A stretch of DNA of 64,000 bases from Phoronis australis. Lineage: Eukaryota > Phoronida > Phoronidae. The stretch is from assembly GCA_002633005.1 (NCBI GenBank), contig NMRA01000012.1, positions 1 to 64,000 of the forward strand, read 5' to 3'. Within the stretch, counting starts at the first letter, position 1, and every line of letters begins with the position of its first letter. Below, one piece after another: positions 13,775 through 25,500 of the stretch. The position numbers and the translations under genes are program-made. Below the pieces are notes generated by a model, which had not been told where the DNA came from, did not search any database, and saw only the letters and a program-made list of their open reading frames with translations.

Positions 13775-16700
13775 GTTAATGAAAGTGATGCTGTAAGTGA
13801 TGGAGATGAGAGGGATAATGCCAATGACCCATTGTTCCACAGAGATGATGAAAATGAAGATAGTGAGGATAGTGCTGACCAACAGGAAGTAGGACTCCTG
13901 AAGTGGAAGGACAACTTAGCGGAGAAGGCTGCCCAGTCATTTTTTGAGAGACAGAGCAACACACCCAACTTGAGGAAGCTGGTGTATGGTAATGGTAGGT
14001 TATTGTAATGTTTGTACATTATACGTTGAAATAGATGGTGTGAGAGAGCTTCCAGTAGAACACTCTTTGTGTAATATAATTTTACATGAAGATGATACAT
14101 GTTGGTGGATGATTTGATCCCTGTGATAAAATGATTGTTTGCATTGGTTAAGTGTTAGTTTAAAAATGTTATGAAACAAAGTGGAATCCCTTTGCTAACA
14201 GTCTCCTGCATTTCTCTAAAAATAGTCCACTGTTGTTCAAAACTTTGAATATGCCTTTGAAACGTGTGTGAACTGCTAATTAGAGTTTGCCTGATATTAG
14301 TAATTGTTCCATTTGGGATTTAGTAAGAGAACATAGTTTGGTTGTTATTTCAGTGGCTGAGGTGTCAGAATCTGACTCTGATGAAGATGCAGAAGAGGTC
14401 GGTGGTTTGTTCACTCTAGCTAAGAAACCTAAGCACAAAGCGTCTGGTCCGAGTAGAGTGGATGACACAGATTGTTCAAGGCTTGGAAGTCAGGCGGGGG
14501 GCAAGGACTGGGAGTTGGATGAAGTCATGGACTCCATCAGGGACTGCTTTGTGACGGGGAAGTGGGATAAGTCAGAGGATGCTAAAACTCTGCTTGACCA
14601 GGACGGTTAGTGTAAACATAATGACGCGATGATGATATGTTAAGTAGATTGATTTTAATAAAACTTTAAGTGTGGTGAAAATTGAAGAAGTGCAAACCTG
14701 AAATACTTTTACCATGATTGTGTAGACACAAATTTTTGAAAATTTATGTTGTCATTCTTCACAATGAAATTGGACTGGTACCATGTGATTCAATGCAAGT
14801 ATGAAATCATCGGTTCTCTTCTATTTGACATCCAGATGAGCTCTATGGCGACTTTGTTGACTTGGAGACAGGTGAGGTGCATGAAGTTGAGGCTAATGAC
14901 CCAGGGAGTGATGAAGCCAGTGAAGAAGATATATCCGACAGTGGTGGATCTGACAAGGAGGAGGAAGGGGCAATGGAGGAAAAGGAAGATAAAGGTTAGT
15001 CAAGAGATATTCTCATGAAAACCTGTCAAAAGATGGCTTTTGGGGTAGTGAGCCTTCCTCCCTTGCATCTTATGGACATTTTTGATAACAGCGTTTACTT
15101 AGTTTGTTGTGAGTAGGTGTCAGTGATAAAAGAATGGTACAGAAAATCATAATTATTTTCTAGACTGACTGATTTAGAGATCGTGGAAATAGATAATGAT
15201 GGTGTTAAAGAAAAAAGAAAGGCATTTGTGTGTGGTTCATCAAGGAGAGTCTGGCTAGTCTGATTTTTACAAGCTAACACACTTAACTGTTCATCAGCAC
15301 AGTCTTCGTGTAAAGTGGTTGCACAAACATTTTAGTTGTTGAGAAGTGAGTTACAAAAATTTAATTCGTAGTAGCTCATAATTGTATCTTGATTAGAACC
15401 ATCTTCATTTTTGTTATTCTTCGGCGGTGGTCTTTAGTTAATCTGACATTACTATGCATGTGTAGAAGAGGTCTCAAAAGGAAGATCCAAGAAGTTGTCC
15501 AGGGAAGAGAGAGCTGCGAAAATGCAGGAGAAACGTGCAGAGAAGAAGCGTAGACTTAAAGAAATGTTTGACAAGGAATATGACGATGCAACAGCTGGAG
15601 AGAAAGGCACGTTTTTTGATGACTTGAAACAGGAAATGGACCAACAGGCCCAGGTGAGAATTTTGGAAGTATCTACTGTTTTTTTTAGTTTTCAGCGCTC
15701 GATGCTTAGCTTAACGCCAAGTCGCATTTGGCGGCTTAGCAAAAATCCTAGATCGCCAAACGAAATCTGAGGTTGCCAAAACTGAAAATCCTAGGTCACC
15801 AAATGAAACCTGAGGTTGCCGATCTGGCGTAAAAATCGTTGACTAAAAGAAGGTTGTACAGTCGTACCATGCCCCGTTCTTAAAAACTTTTGCATACCTC
15901 TCCAATTTCGCCCCATAACTGTACATTTTCTGTTTCTGCTGCCAATGAACATACAAAGAATGCAAGAGATCACATATACTAGTGGTGCTTATGTCTCCGA
16001 TTTTGCCTGATTTTTGACAAACAATTCCGACTTCCGTCTACTTCTTGTTGTAATTTAAGCGCACGTTTGATGATGTGTGCTGACTGCTGTAGTGGCAAAT
16101 GCATTGATTTCACGAAACAAACAGAACAATTGTGAATCAAAGGTAATCAATCATGAAAACTGTTAGTAATTTGATACTCACAGTGGCAACTTTGTGGTGA
16201 CTTGACATTTCTCCCAGGTCGTCAAACACTATCTGAGGATGCATCGGCAACCTGGAGGTCGCCAAATTGAGCGCTGGTTGTAATTGTATCTGCTGGATAA
16301 TTTTTGAAGTAGCGATAAAGCTAACTTCTACGTCAAGAACTGAGTCGGACTTTATTTAGATGACATAGCGTTATGAGTTCCTTAGTAAAATTAGAAGTGA
16401 TTTCTAGGCTTAGAAGTAACAGATAGTTATTTACTGCTTAAGAGCAGACTCTCCAACTTGGCTTGTTGTGGTAAGCCATGTTATGTGCCTAAGCATGTTC
16501 TTGAGTAATAACAAACTATTTATTTTGAAATCAAAATAACACTTCTCTGTTTTCAGCTCGGTACAATTTGAGATCAATTTTATAATGGGGGATGACCTAT
16601 TGAAAACTTAGTTTGACAGAGCATGAGTTCATAGTGGCTTTGATAGAAGACCGTGTGTTAAAACGCATTAGTGAATGTTGTTGCATTGAATTGTAGCCTC

Positions 16701-19700
16701 TAATTGTTATCATTGAAGTGCTGGTGCAAACAAAACAAAAATTAATTTCAGGCTGCTTTCCTGGGACATTATCCTCGATTCTGTTGATGATAGTAAGGGT
16801 TTGCTCTGCTTTTCTCTTGCTCTCTTGCAGTGAAATTGAAATAGAAAACTTAATGTCTATATTCAAAGGGATTACGTTGAGACTCAGGAAACAATCTATC
16901 CATCCAATTATTTCAGATGTTGTGTGTTCAAGTTGCTTTAGTTTTGATATCCTCTGTAAAGATCATTGTGTCTTTGCAGCTGAACAGAAGTGAATTTGAA
17001 AATCTTGACGATGATGTACGAGTGCAGTATGAAGGATTTCGCCCAGGGATGTATGTGCGAGTGGAGATTGAGCAGGTGCCTTGTGAACTGGTGACGACTT
17101 TTAACCCCACCTACCCGCTTATACTTGGAGGTCTGCTCAGCTCTGAGGATGGAATAGGATATGTTCAGGTAACTATAATAAATTAGTCTTTACCTAACAC
17201 AATGACAGGGAACATGTTGACACAGCATAAGTTGATCCGAGTCAGCTCCTGTCCACATGGCAACTTGATGGTACTGGGAGGAAGCTGCTCAGCTTCACAA
17301 TGGCAGTGTGTTAATGCTATTGTGAGTGCGAAGGTGGCCTATTGTACATGATGGTATTCTAATCACTCAAAATTTTATAGCAATGTCTTAAGCAAAATAT
17401 ACCGAAAGTTTGATAGTGTGTCCATAATGATTTTTATCCGACCTTTATTATTGTTCTGTAAAAACACCAAAGAAGTGTTTCCCGTGTGGGCTATTATAAG
17501 TAAATTCATTCAGTAAATTGTTTAAAACATCAACTACAAGTTATAAGATCTTTCTCGTTTGTGTGTAGGTGAGATTAAAAAAGCACAGGTGGTACAAGAA
17601 AATCCTAAAGACGCGTGACCCTCTTATCATATCCTTGGGTTGGCGGAGGTTTCAGACGATACCCATTTACTCAATCCAAGACCACAACATGCGCAACCGT
17701 TTGTTGAAGTACACACCCGAACATATGCACTGCCATGCCACCTTTTGGGGCCCGATCACACCACAGAACACAGGGCTGCTGGCTGTTCAGAATATTGCCG
17801 GACAAGTGGTAGGTTGTAGACATGAATTGCACAGATTTGTACTTAGTTTGGCACAAGTTTTTGCAAGTCTAAAAGTTATACTGTTGTAATTGTAACAATT
17901 CTGTAGTGAGTGCGTAAAATTGAGCTTTCTATCAATATGCACAAAGTGCAAAAAAATATTTCTCAAGGTGTGTAAAACTGCATCGTATTTATACTTCAAA
18001 ATTCATGTATTTGAAGAACAAATCTTGAGCCATGATAATGTTCATGGTTAATCACTTGTAAATCTTGTAAAATTTTATTATTTTTGTATCACTGTTTTTT
18101 TCTCAGCCCGACTTCCGCGTAGCTGCCACCGGTGTTATTGTCAAACTAGACAAATCAATGACCATCGTGAAGAAGCTCAAACTGACTGGCACACCCTACA
18201 AGATCTACAAGAAGACTGCCTTCATCCAAGGCATGTTTAACTCCAAACTGGAGGTGGCTCGCTTTGAGGGTGCCAACATACGGTCCGTGAGCGGCTTGAG
18301 GGGTCAGATCAAAAAGGCTGTGCATTCCCCAGAAGGGTGCTTCAGGGCTACGTTTGAGGACAAGCTACTACTGAGTGGTATGTGGTGTGTTGTTTATTGA
18401 ACATTCCACTATGTTGTTCAATAGTAGTAAATTCATGAAACTGTAGTGCTCTAAAAATATCTCAAACTCAAGGCTAAAAAATGAGTCAGGAGCCAATCTA
18501 CTAACTTATAATTTGTGACAGCATAATTTGAAGAGTGAAACAACCCCTTGATAGGTTTTTGACATCTTCACTGATCAGTCATGTAAAAATGGCTCTCGGT
18601 GTTACACCAAATATCAATGTTCGTGGTTTCACACTATCGGTGACTCAATTATCCATTGATTCATGCATGTAGAAATTGCAGTGGACATTAATTACCATTG
18701 TGGTAGTCAGCCAATTTCCTTAAGCTATCATGGTAAGAATGCCCAGATTCTTCCGAGGCATAGTTTTGTAGCTTTTGTTATCATAGCCAATAAGTTGGGT
18801 TTCAATTGAAATCACATTCCTTCGGTCTGTTCTTCCATGGCATCTATACAAAACCTTCTGAAGGCCTCTTCTCCACAGCTGTGTAAATAATGTCCTCTAT
18901 GATCGTTTCAGACATTGTGTTTGTAAGAACATGGTACCCTGTCCAGGTGCCACACTTCTACAACCCAGTCACTACATTACTGCTACCCCCTGACCTCAGA
19001 CTACAGTGGTGTGGTATGAAGACCACTGGCCAACTACGTAGAGAGAAAGGCCTGAAGGCTAAGGTCAATACAGACTCGCACTATAAGGTAATCTTTCTCC
19101 ATCGGAAAGTTTTTTCTCATAAGCAGCAAGTATTCATTGATCATAATCATTGTGTTGGGCATTGAGTCCGTTATTAAAGGAATCATGATTATGAAGTTTT
19201 AAAGGTAAAAATAATTTTTCATGTGTTACACATTCTGTAAAACCAGTTATCAACTTTTCTCCATGTGTTGCAATTCCTCTGTAGCCAACTTTGAACGTCC
19301 ATAAGTTTATAGACTGTGCACTTCTCTCTCACATGAGGACCGATGATTCCCAGTAGAATAGTAGAAATAAAAGTATATACTATGCAAATGTACACACAAT
19401 TATATTTCAGCCTATTGAAAGAAAAACTAAAGTGTTCCATCCACTGACAATTCCCAGAGAACTTCAGAGGAATTTGCCTTTCAAAGACAAACCTAAAGTC
19501 AGTAGAAAGGTGGTGGATCATGTGATGAGTCAGAGAGTAGCTGTGGTGCAGGAACCCAAGGAAAGAAAGGTATGCGTGGTAGAGCACATAGGAATGTTAA
19601 GGTTTTGCACTTTGTACCAATCTAGTATAGCCAATATTCAGTTCCGGAACAGATCTGATGGGACATCAAAACGTTTTCCTCAAATTTGTGAAATGGACAT

Positions 19701-20608
19701 AAATCAAAAGAATGGGAGAAAAATACTTCTTGGTTGCGTTAGTGCCTATCAAATTGAATTCCTTTGGCACATTTAGGAAACCGTTAACATATGCTTTTAA
19801 GGGTTAAAGATGGAGAGTTGTAGTTATATTTCATGAAATTTGAAAGGACTTTATTATTGGCAATCACTTTAAAATGATAGTGTCATACTCGGCAGTGTTG
19901 TTTTTCTTCTTAATTTCTGCTCTTTGACATTGGTCGAATAACATGCCTTACAAGCAAATGCATTTTGACCAAATCTGATTATTGCTGTCTTATTTACAAG
20001 AGTTGGCATCAGTGTTCTTCTTAGGCATTGGCGTCATTAAATTACCTTTGGCTATCAATTAGTTAAAGTGAATGGCTCAGTTTCTCAGTATTGTTACATA
20101 CTTGTACTAGAGACCTATTACCTCCCACCCCTAGTGGTCTACCTTTTGGGGTGCACGCACGTGAGCACACATGAACACTTTCCTTTGCACTTTTATGTTA
20201 CAGGTTAGCTGTTAACAGGATGCAGTTATCTGAATAGAAGATTTTTTATGTGTATTGGTTTTTACTGCAGAATAAAGGCTGGATTACATATCACTGTTGA
20301 AACCAAAGATCATGGTAATTAGAATGAATGTTCGGTACTTTATAAAATTAGAAAAGTTTTGTTTCTGCCCTAAAGTGAAATTCTTTTCTTTGTTTTAGAT
20401 TTCTCAGCTGATGAAAATGATGAAAACGGTTTACGAACACAAGATGAAAACGAAACATGCTGAAATGCGGAATCGGGCTCGCCAACATCAGAAAGAGACT
20501 GCCAAAGTGGACGCAAAACGTGCACAGAAACAGAAGGAAGTAAAGAAGCAGATCTTTCGTGTTCTTGGTCAGATAGAGAAAAAGAAGTCCAGGCATCAGA
20601 AGGACTAA
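5078..20608 (+). CDS. BMS1: BMS1 ribosome biogenesis GTPase, 18 coding exons
   Basis: BMS1 is a nucleolar GTPase of the U3/SSU processome that, with RCL1, is needed for 18S rRNA processing and 40S assembly. Exons: 5078-5244, 5861-6051, 6509-6777, 7257-7399, 8658-8779, 10346-10548, 10997-11130, 12711-12864, 13205-13994, 14354-14605, 14836-14994, 15466-15653, 16980-17168, 17569-17808, 18107-18377, 18912-19087, 19411-19569, 20399-20608. All splice sites are GT-AG and phases join to 1338 aa (human about 1280). The ATG has a strong GCCATGG context. Visible features are a basic N-terminus, P-loop GPPKVGKT at residues 86-93, THLD at 181-184, an acidic Glu/Asp/Ser region encoded mostly by exon 9 with a poly-Asp run, and the conserved C-terminal block ([21 protein letters not shown], FRAxFEDKLL). 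The final 65-aa exon is repeated at 21751-21960. Intron 7 (11131-12710) holds a tandem repeat; other introns hold TE fragments. Identity is certain; the 5' UTR is unplaced. Confidence 0.96.
8834..9030. repeat. Long imperfect hairpin (foldback MITE) in a BMS1 intron
   Basis: The left arm from about 8834 (CTTCGTCGAAAACATG) is the inverse of the right arm ending about 9030. The arms include AACTTTTTGTTTGAAAACTT and a CAATCTCCTT block, and meet at an apex near GGGTGTGCAGTTACACCC (about 8918-8936). The right arm has a small extra segment near its outer end. It lies just downstream of the exon ending at 8779. The transcript could form a stem of about 80-90 bp. No coding content. Confidence 0.75.
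9675..10195. mobile_element. Non-autonomous TIR DNA transposon, copy 2, with 6-bp TSD
   Basis: This 521-bp element is homologous along its length to 3416-3952. It begins CAGGGCTTGGAAT and ends with the inverted TTTCAAGCCCTG. The flanking direct repeats are TTTCTT at 9669-9674 and 10196-10201. It sits in the BMS1 intron between exons ending at 8779 and starting at 10346. No transposase is encoded; the family probably moves with an autonomous relative elsewhere. Confidence 0.82.
11260..12430 (+). repeat. Tandem repeat with periodic CTAGTGG boxes in a BMS1 intron
   Basis: After a TCCGTCCGTCC-type lead, a unit of roughly 140 bp repeats. Each unit contains a CTAGTGGCAATTTT, CTAGTGGCCATTTT or CTAGTRGYAGTTTT box, near 11404, 11565, 11692, 11830, 11988, 12130, 12272 and 12415. 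The three box types recur in the same order, giving a higher-order period of about 420-435 bp. Units also share a TCTTCAAAGGTCCT segment. The same family appears in inverse orientation at the window end. Several boxes match the vertebrate CTCF core on the minus strand. Confidence 0.7.
13716..13774 (+). repeat. In-frame GAT microsatellite encoding poly-Asp in BMS1
   Basis: A run of GAT codons inside BMS1 exon 9 encodes a poly-aspartate stretch within the acidic region typical of BMS1. Antisense frames across it are artefacts of the repeat. Length variation here would be expected to be tolerated in frame. Confidence 0.85.
15693..16276. mobile_element. Probable TIR element (CAGCGCTC ends) in a BMS1 intron
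   Basis: The segment starts CAGCGCTCGAT and ends with the inverted ATTGAGCGCTG, an 11-bp imperfect terminal repeat about 584 bp apart. The interior has several degenerate direct repeats of a CCTAGRTCRCCAAAYGAAA / TGAGGTTGCC motif. No clear target duplication was found. The termini resemble hAT-type ends, but without a duplication the class is uncertain. No coding capacity. Confidence 0.5.
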
Positions 20609-21750
20609 AATACAGGCTTAGGACAATGTTTTCATAATACGCTGACTGCAGAAAGTTACACAATTATGAAATACATAAATGACTTTTATTGTATATAATG
20701 AAACTATTTGGCTCCATATATTTTAATTTTTTTATTTTGAAAATGATAAAGCATCAAGTTTAACAAATTCACTTCACATTCAAAAGAATTTGAATCACGA
20801 TTTCAAACATTTTTCATCCTTCATGGGTCATCTTCAGGCCTTTCAGTTTACAATCTAAAACCAAATTAAGGNGAGTCAGAGAGTAGCTGTGGTGCAGGAA
20901 CCCAAGGAAAGAAAGGTATGCGTGTTAGAGCACATAGGAATGTTAAGATTTTGCACTTTGTACCAATATAGTATAGCCAATATTCAGTTCCAGAACAGAT
21001 CTGACAGGCCATCAAAACATTTTCCTCAAATTTGTGAAATGGACATAAATCAAAAGAATGGGAGAAAAATACTTCTTGGTTGCATTAGTGCCAATCAAAT
21101 TGAATTCCTTTGGCACATTTAGGAAACCGTTAACATATGCTTTTAAGGGTTAAAAATGGAGAGTTGTAGTTATATTTCATGAAATTTGAAAGGACTTTAT
21201 GATTGGCAATCACTTTAAAATGATAGTGTCACACTCAGCAGTGTTGTTTTTCTTCTTTATTTCTGCTTTTTGAAATTGGTCGAATAACATGCCTTACAAG
21301 CAAATGCATTTTGACCAAATCCGATTATTGCTGTCTTATTTACAAGAGTTGGCATCAGTGTTCTTCTTAGGCATTGGCGTCATTAAATTACCTTTGGCTA
21401 TCAATTAGTTAAAGTGAATGGCTCAGTTTCTCAGTATTGTTACATACTGGTACTAGAGACCTATTACCTCCCACCCCTAGTGGTCTACCTTTTGGGGGTG
21501 CACGCACGTGAGCACACATGAACACTTTCCTTAGCACTTGTTTTGTTACAGGTTAGCTGTTAACAGGATGCAGTTATCTGAATAGAAGATTTTTTATGTG
21601 TATTGGTTTTTACTGCAGAATAAAGGCTGGATTACATATCACTGTTGAAACCAAAGTTAGATCATGGTAATTAGAATGAATGTTCGGTACTTTATAAAAT
21701 TAGAAAAGTTTTGTTTCTGCCCTAAAGTGAAATTTTTTTCTTTGCTTTAG

Positions 21751-21960
21751 ATTTCTCAGCTGATGAAAATGATGAAAACGGTTTACGAACACAAGATGAA
21801 AACGAAACATGCTGAAATGCGGAATCGGGCTCGCCAACATCAGAAAGAGACTGCCAAAGTGGACGCAAAACGTGCACAGAAACAGAAGGAAGTAAAGAAG
21901 CAGATCTTTCGTGTTCTTGGTCAGATAGAGAAAAAGAAGTCCAGGCATCAGAAGGACTAA
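21751..21960 (+). pseudogene. Duplicate last coding exon of BMS1 (probable assembly duplicate)
   Basis: Preceded by a TTTGCTTTAG acceptor, this exon translates to the same C-terminal tail as 20399-20608, ending KSRHQKD and stop. It could splice as an alternative last exon if the duplication were real, but the preceding partial exon 17 copy lacks an acceptor. A canonical AATAAA follows at 22049-22054, whereas the first copy has AATGAA at the matching place. Confidence 0.75.
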
Positions 21961-22048
21961 AATACAGGCTTAGGACAATGTTTTCATAATACGTTGACTG
22001 CAGAAAGTTACACAATTATGAAATACATAAATGACTTTTATTGTATAT

Positions 22049-22054
22049 AATAAA
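22049..22054 (+). promoter_or_regulatory. Polyadenylation signal AATAAA for BMS1 (second copy)
   Basis: AATAAA occurs about 90 nt after the stop of the duplicated last exon. The equivalent place downstream of 20608 reads AATGAA. If the two copies are alleles, this is an allelic difference in the poly(A) signal. Confidence 0.55.
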
Positions 22055-22222
22055 ACTATTTGGCTCCATATATTTTAATTTTTTTATTTTGAAAATGATA
22101 AAGCATCAAGTTTAACAAATTCACTTCACATTCAAAAGAATTTGAATCACGATTTCAAACATTTTTCATCCTTCATGGGTCATCTTCAGGCCTTTCAGTT
22201 TACAATCTAAAACCAAATTAAG

Positions 22223-22477
22223 GGAAAATTAGCAACCATTCAAGATGACCTGACATTGAAAACAAGTTGCACTGGTTGATTAAATCCTGATATTTTGATA
22301 AAAATATAAATCACTGGTTATCCTAGTTGAGATGTGTGGGAGATCAAAGTAACCGGGGACGACTTGGTGCAACGATTTGGTTTCCAAGTTCATATTTGCC
22401 TTATCTGTTAAACCTCTTGGAGCAGAGGAACAGTCCATAACATTTTCAAGTACAAAAGATTTAAATTTTTATTAAAA
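22223..22477. other. Convergent intergenic gap between BMS1 and HADH
   Basis: A short AT-rich stretch lies between the 3' end of BMS1 and the HADH poly(A) signal. I see no coding frame, RNA gene or repeat here. Confidence 0.6.
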
Positions 22478-22483
22478 AGTAAA
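22478..22483 (-). promoter_or_regulatory. HADH polyadenylation signal
   Basis: TTTATT on the plus strand reads AATAAA on the minus strand, about 80 nt downstream of the HADH stop. The position is right for a short 3' UTR. Confidence 0.6.
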
Positions 22484-22562
22484 CAAAGGACTAGTGCCAC
22501 CAATCACTATCCATAACACTCAAGACTCGATTAACTCAAGACTAACTTAATTAAAGACTCAC

Positions 22563-25500
22563 TTATTTCTTGTCATATTTGTAAAATCCTTCACCCGTCT
22601 TGACACCAAGTTTGCCTTCCGCAACGAGTTTACTCAATAGTGGACTCTCCCTGAACAGGGATTCTTCAGGGTAGTTTTTGGCCCAACCTAGAAAAAAAGT
22701 AAAGAAAATGGCACTTTTAGGCATCACAAACGGCGAGTTTGCCAACAATATGTAAAACAAATTCACATGGTTTCTGGAAGCCCTAACACGCAAACAAAAT
22801 GGTAGTAACATGCAGGGATACTTTGGAACTTGTAATTTGTGTTCTCGTCTGTTTCTTTAATAAAAGACGACTTCAATAAAGCATCAGTTGCAACAAGAGA
22901 ATAAGTTTGCCTTCATGAGTAAGTTCTGCCCAAAACTACTAAAATACAAATACATAGATAGAAGGGAAACATAACTACGCTGATTATCCCCTTATTCAGC
23001 TAAAATAGCTCATTATTCTATTTTTCAAAGGCTGGTTCATTTATAGGGGTCATTTTTGAAAAACACGACTAAGTCGAAAACTCCACAGGGTCTCAAATTT
23101 AGATGACCTGTGTATGGGTCACAGTTTTTTGGACAGCATCTTTTACGTGTGTAATTGTGTCAGTATGTGCACTAGGTATTAATGCTAAATTTGCTCAACT
23201 GGTCTGTATTGCTGTTAAATTGGAATAGCAATGCATTACGTATTGTTCATGTTACAAGCCAAAATAAGGTGATTTGCAAACACAGTTAAAATCCACCAGT
23301 TAGCCACAGTTTAACAATCACATTTCATCAACAAATTTTTTTATGTGTCAGTGATGCGAGGAGCACTCCTAAAAATATACCCCGTTTTGCGTCAAGTAGG
23401 TAATGATAAGTCGAGCAACTTTCATGACATTTGCACAGTACAAATCAAGCTAATAATGAAGTAAAATTTTCTTATTCTTAATTTAATTTTTTATAGAAAT
23501 TCGTCAGCTATAATTTCTCTTGTCCACCATATATTGTATTAAATAAGAGAACTGCCATATTCTGCAATTTCCTCTAAAATTTGTACAAGTTTTGTCAACA
23601 AGCTTTGCCTGCTGTTTTTGCAATTTGATAGCTTTGATGGCATCCAATACGGGCAAATTTTAGCAGACTTCTTAGTCTTTGAATTTGTCTTGTATTCCTA
23701 CAGCGCTTACTTCAGAGATTAATCATTCTCTAAATAAAAAGGGGGCAGCTAATTAACACCAAACCAAGAGTGACAGCAATTAAATATACACACGCAATCA
23801 ACAATATAATTTCCAAAGGGACCGCTCTTGACTGACAAACCTTCCAAGATAAACTTCATGGTGTCTAGTCCCACATAGTCGGACAACTCAAAAGGACCCA
23901 TAGGATAGGCAGCACCCAGTTTCATCCCTGTGTCAATGTCTCTGGCTGAAGCATCACCTAAAATACAGATAATAAAAAACAAATAAAACTTTCAATTAGC
24001 TGCTTTCAAGCCAAAACACATAAAGATAGAATATATATAAACAGGTATTGCATACGCACAGACTGCTGGAACAACTTGATTGCACACCTCAAACTTGATT
24101 TGTGGGATATATATTTCCAAAATTACATAATTGGTAGTTCACGGGCCATATGGGTTAGGTAAGACCTCACTGACATGTCTGTACATTTACCCAGAAATCT
24201 AGAAAAATAAAAAATTAAATCAGCAAAAGTAGGCCTATTTGAAACTAGAAATTTCGTAGAATGTGACTTTTGATTATATGCAAATCTGCCACTAATTAGG
24301 TCACGTGACCTTACTTTTTCAGGAAAATTAACCAAAAAAGAAAGGTATATTCATTGCAAAATAACAGGATCAATGACATGACCAAATTTTGTATGATATA
24401 AATCAATGTTAAACATAATCTCAAAAATACTATTACAGTTTTCTAAAGTTTTGTTTTTGTTTTATGCAACTTTTTGATGAAAATCATACAAACCCTACTT
24501 TTGATAGCCCCTCATGCAAAAGTGGAACATTTGAAAAACAATCTCCAACAGTTTTGTAGAACAGTCTATACAGCATAGTACCTGAAATTTCGATCAGCCA
24601 TTTCTGAGATACAATGTTCCAAAATTGGCCAAAACTGGACAAAACCTAGACACTTCAAAAAATTTCACGGCAAAAAAAAGCTTTCTAAGCATATACCTCT
24701 TGTTGTAGTAATTACCTCTCTCTAACATGCGCACGGCTTCTGCTATATATGGCACCAACAGTCGGTTTACGATGAATCCTGGAGTATCCTGAAAGTTTAC
24801 AAAAGCTCTAATATTAGAGTTAACGTGTTTCAGTCGATTTGAAGCCAGCCAAAGGGCTTATCAATTTGAGCATCAACTGAGATTCCCTAATGCAGCATCC
24901 AACTTGGCAAATGCAATCTCCTCAGATCAGGTTCGGCGACTTCAGTCCTATTGGCCACACTTGTTCTGACTTCTTAGTTTAGTTGCTCAAGTCCCCAAAT
25001 GGAACTTAATTCCATAATTTTCTGCTACTTTTTATGCACTGCAACAAATTGTTGGTGCTTTTGAAATTTCACTGCACATCGAGGCACAAAAACATATTTT
25101 TCAAACTCTTTAGATGAAAAGAGATCACAAGGGTCAGTGTTATAATGAGATTTTAACTCACAATCTCTACATTAGAAGACGTATAGCCCACAAGGCAACA
25201 CTATATCTTCAAAATATCAGTTATAATACATTTCCAACAGCTCTAAGATGTTAGCATAATTTGGTTGTGACATAATTACCTTGCATTCTACTGTTGTTTT
25301 GCCAAGTGCTTTCCCAAATGCTAACAAAGCACTGAAAGTGTCCGGTGAGGTGTCAGCTGTCTTGACAACCTGTGAAGACAGTTAAAAATCAAAAAATCTT
25401 AATTAAATATTTTCCCAACAAAAAGCTTTAACTGACAAATGCCAAGCTATAGGTGTAAACTTCAATCCAAAGAGAAATAACAAAGAGAAATAAAAAAGAG

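Larger units (their letters stand above)
20873..22222 (+). repeat. Near-identical second copy of the BMS1 3' end behind a single N
   Basis: From 20873 the sequence repeats 19527-20870 with a few percent substitutions and small indels. The copy starts in the middle of BMS1 exon 17 (GAGTCAGAGAGTAGC), runs through the last intron and last exon (21751-21960, 65-aa tail identical in translation), and ends in the same 3' flank (CAATCTAAAACCAAATTAAG). An undefined base sits at 20872 exactly at the join. It has no separate promoter or 5' exons, so it is not an independent gene. Best explanation: two unmerged haplotype contigs, though a real tandem duplication is not excluded. Confidence 0.85.

Noticed and set aside
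13471-14100. 209-aa minus-strand frame rich in Ser
   Set aside because: It is the antisense of the BMS1 acidic exon; the Ser run is the complement of GAT/GAA codons.
15693-16276. 8-bp target duplication for the CAGCGCTC element
   Set aside because: The flanking octamers do not match, so hAT membership could not be confirmed.
20889-21122. Separate small gene beside BMS1
   Set aside because: It is the repeated intron and partial exon of BMS1, with no start or promoter of its own.
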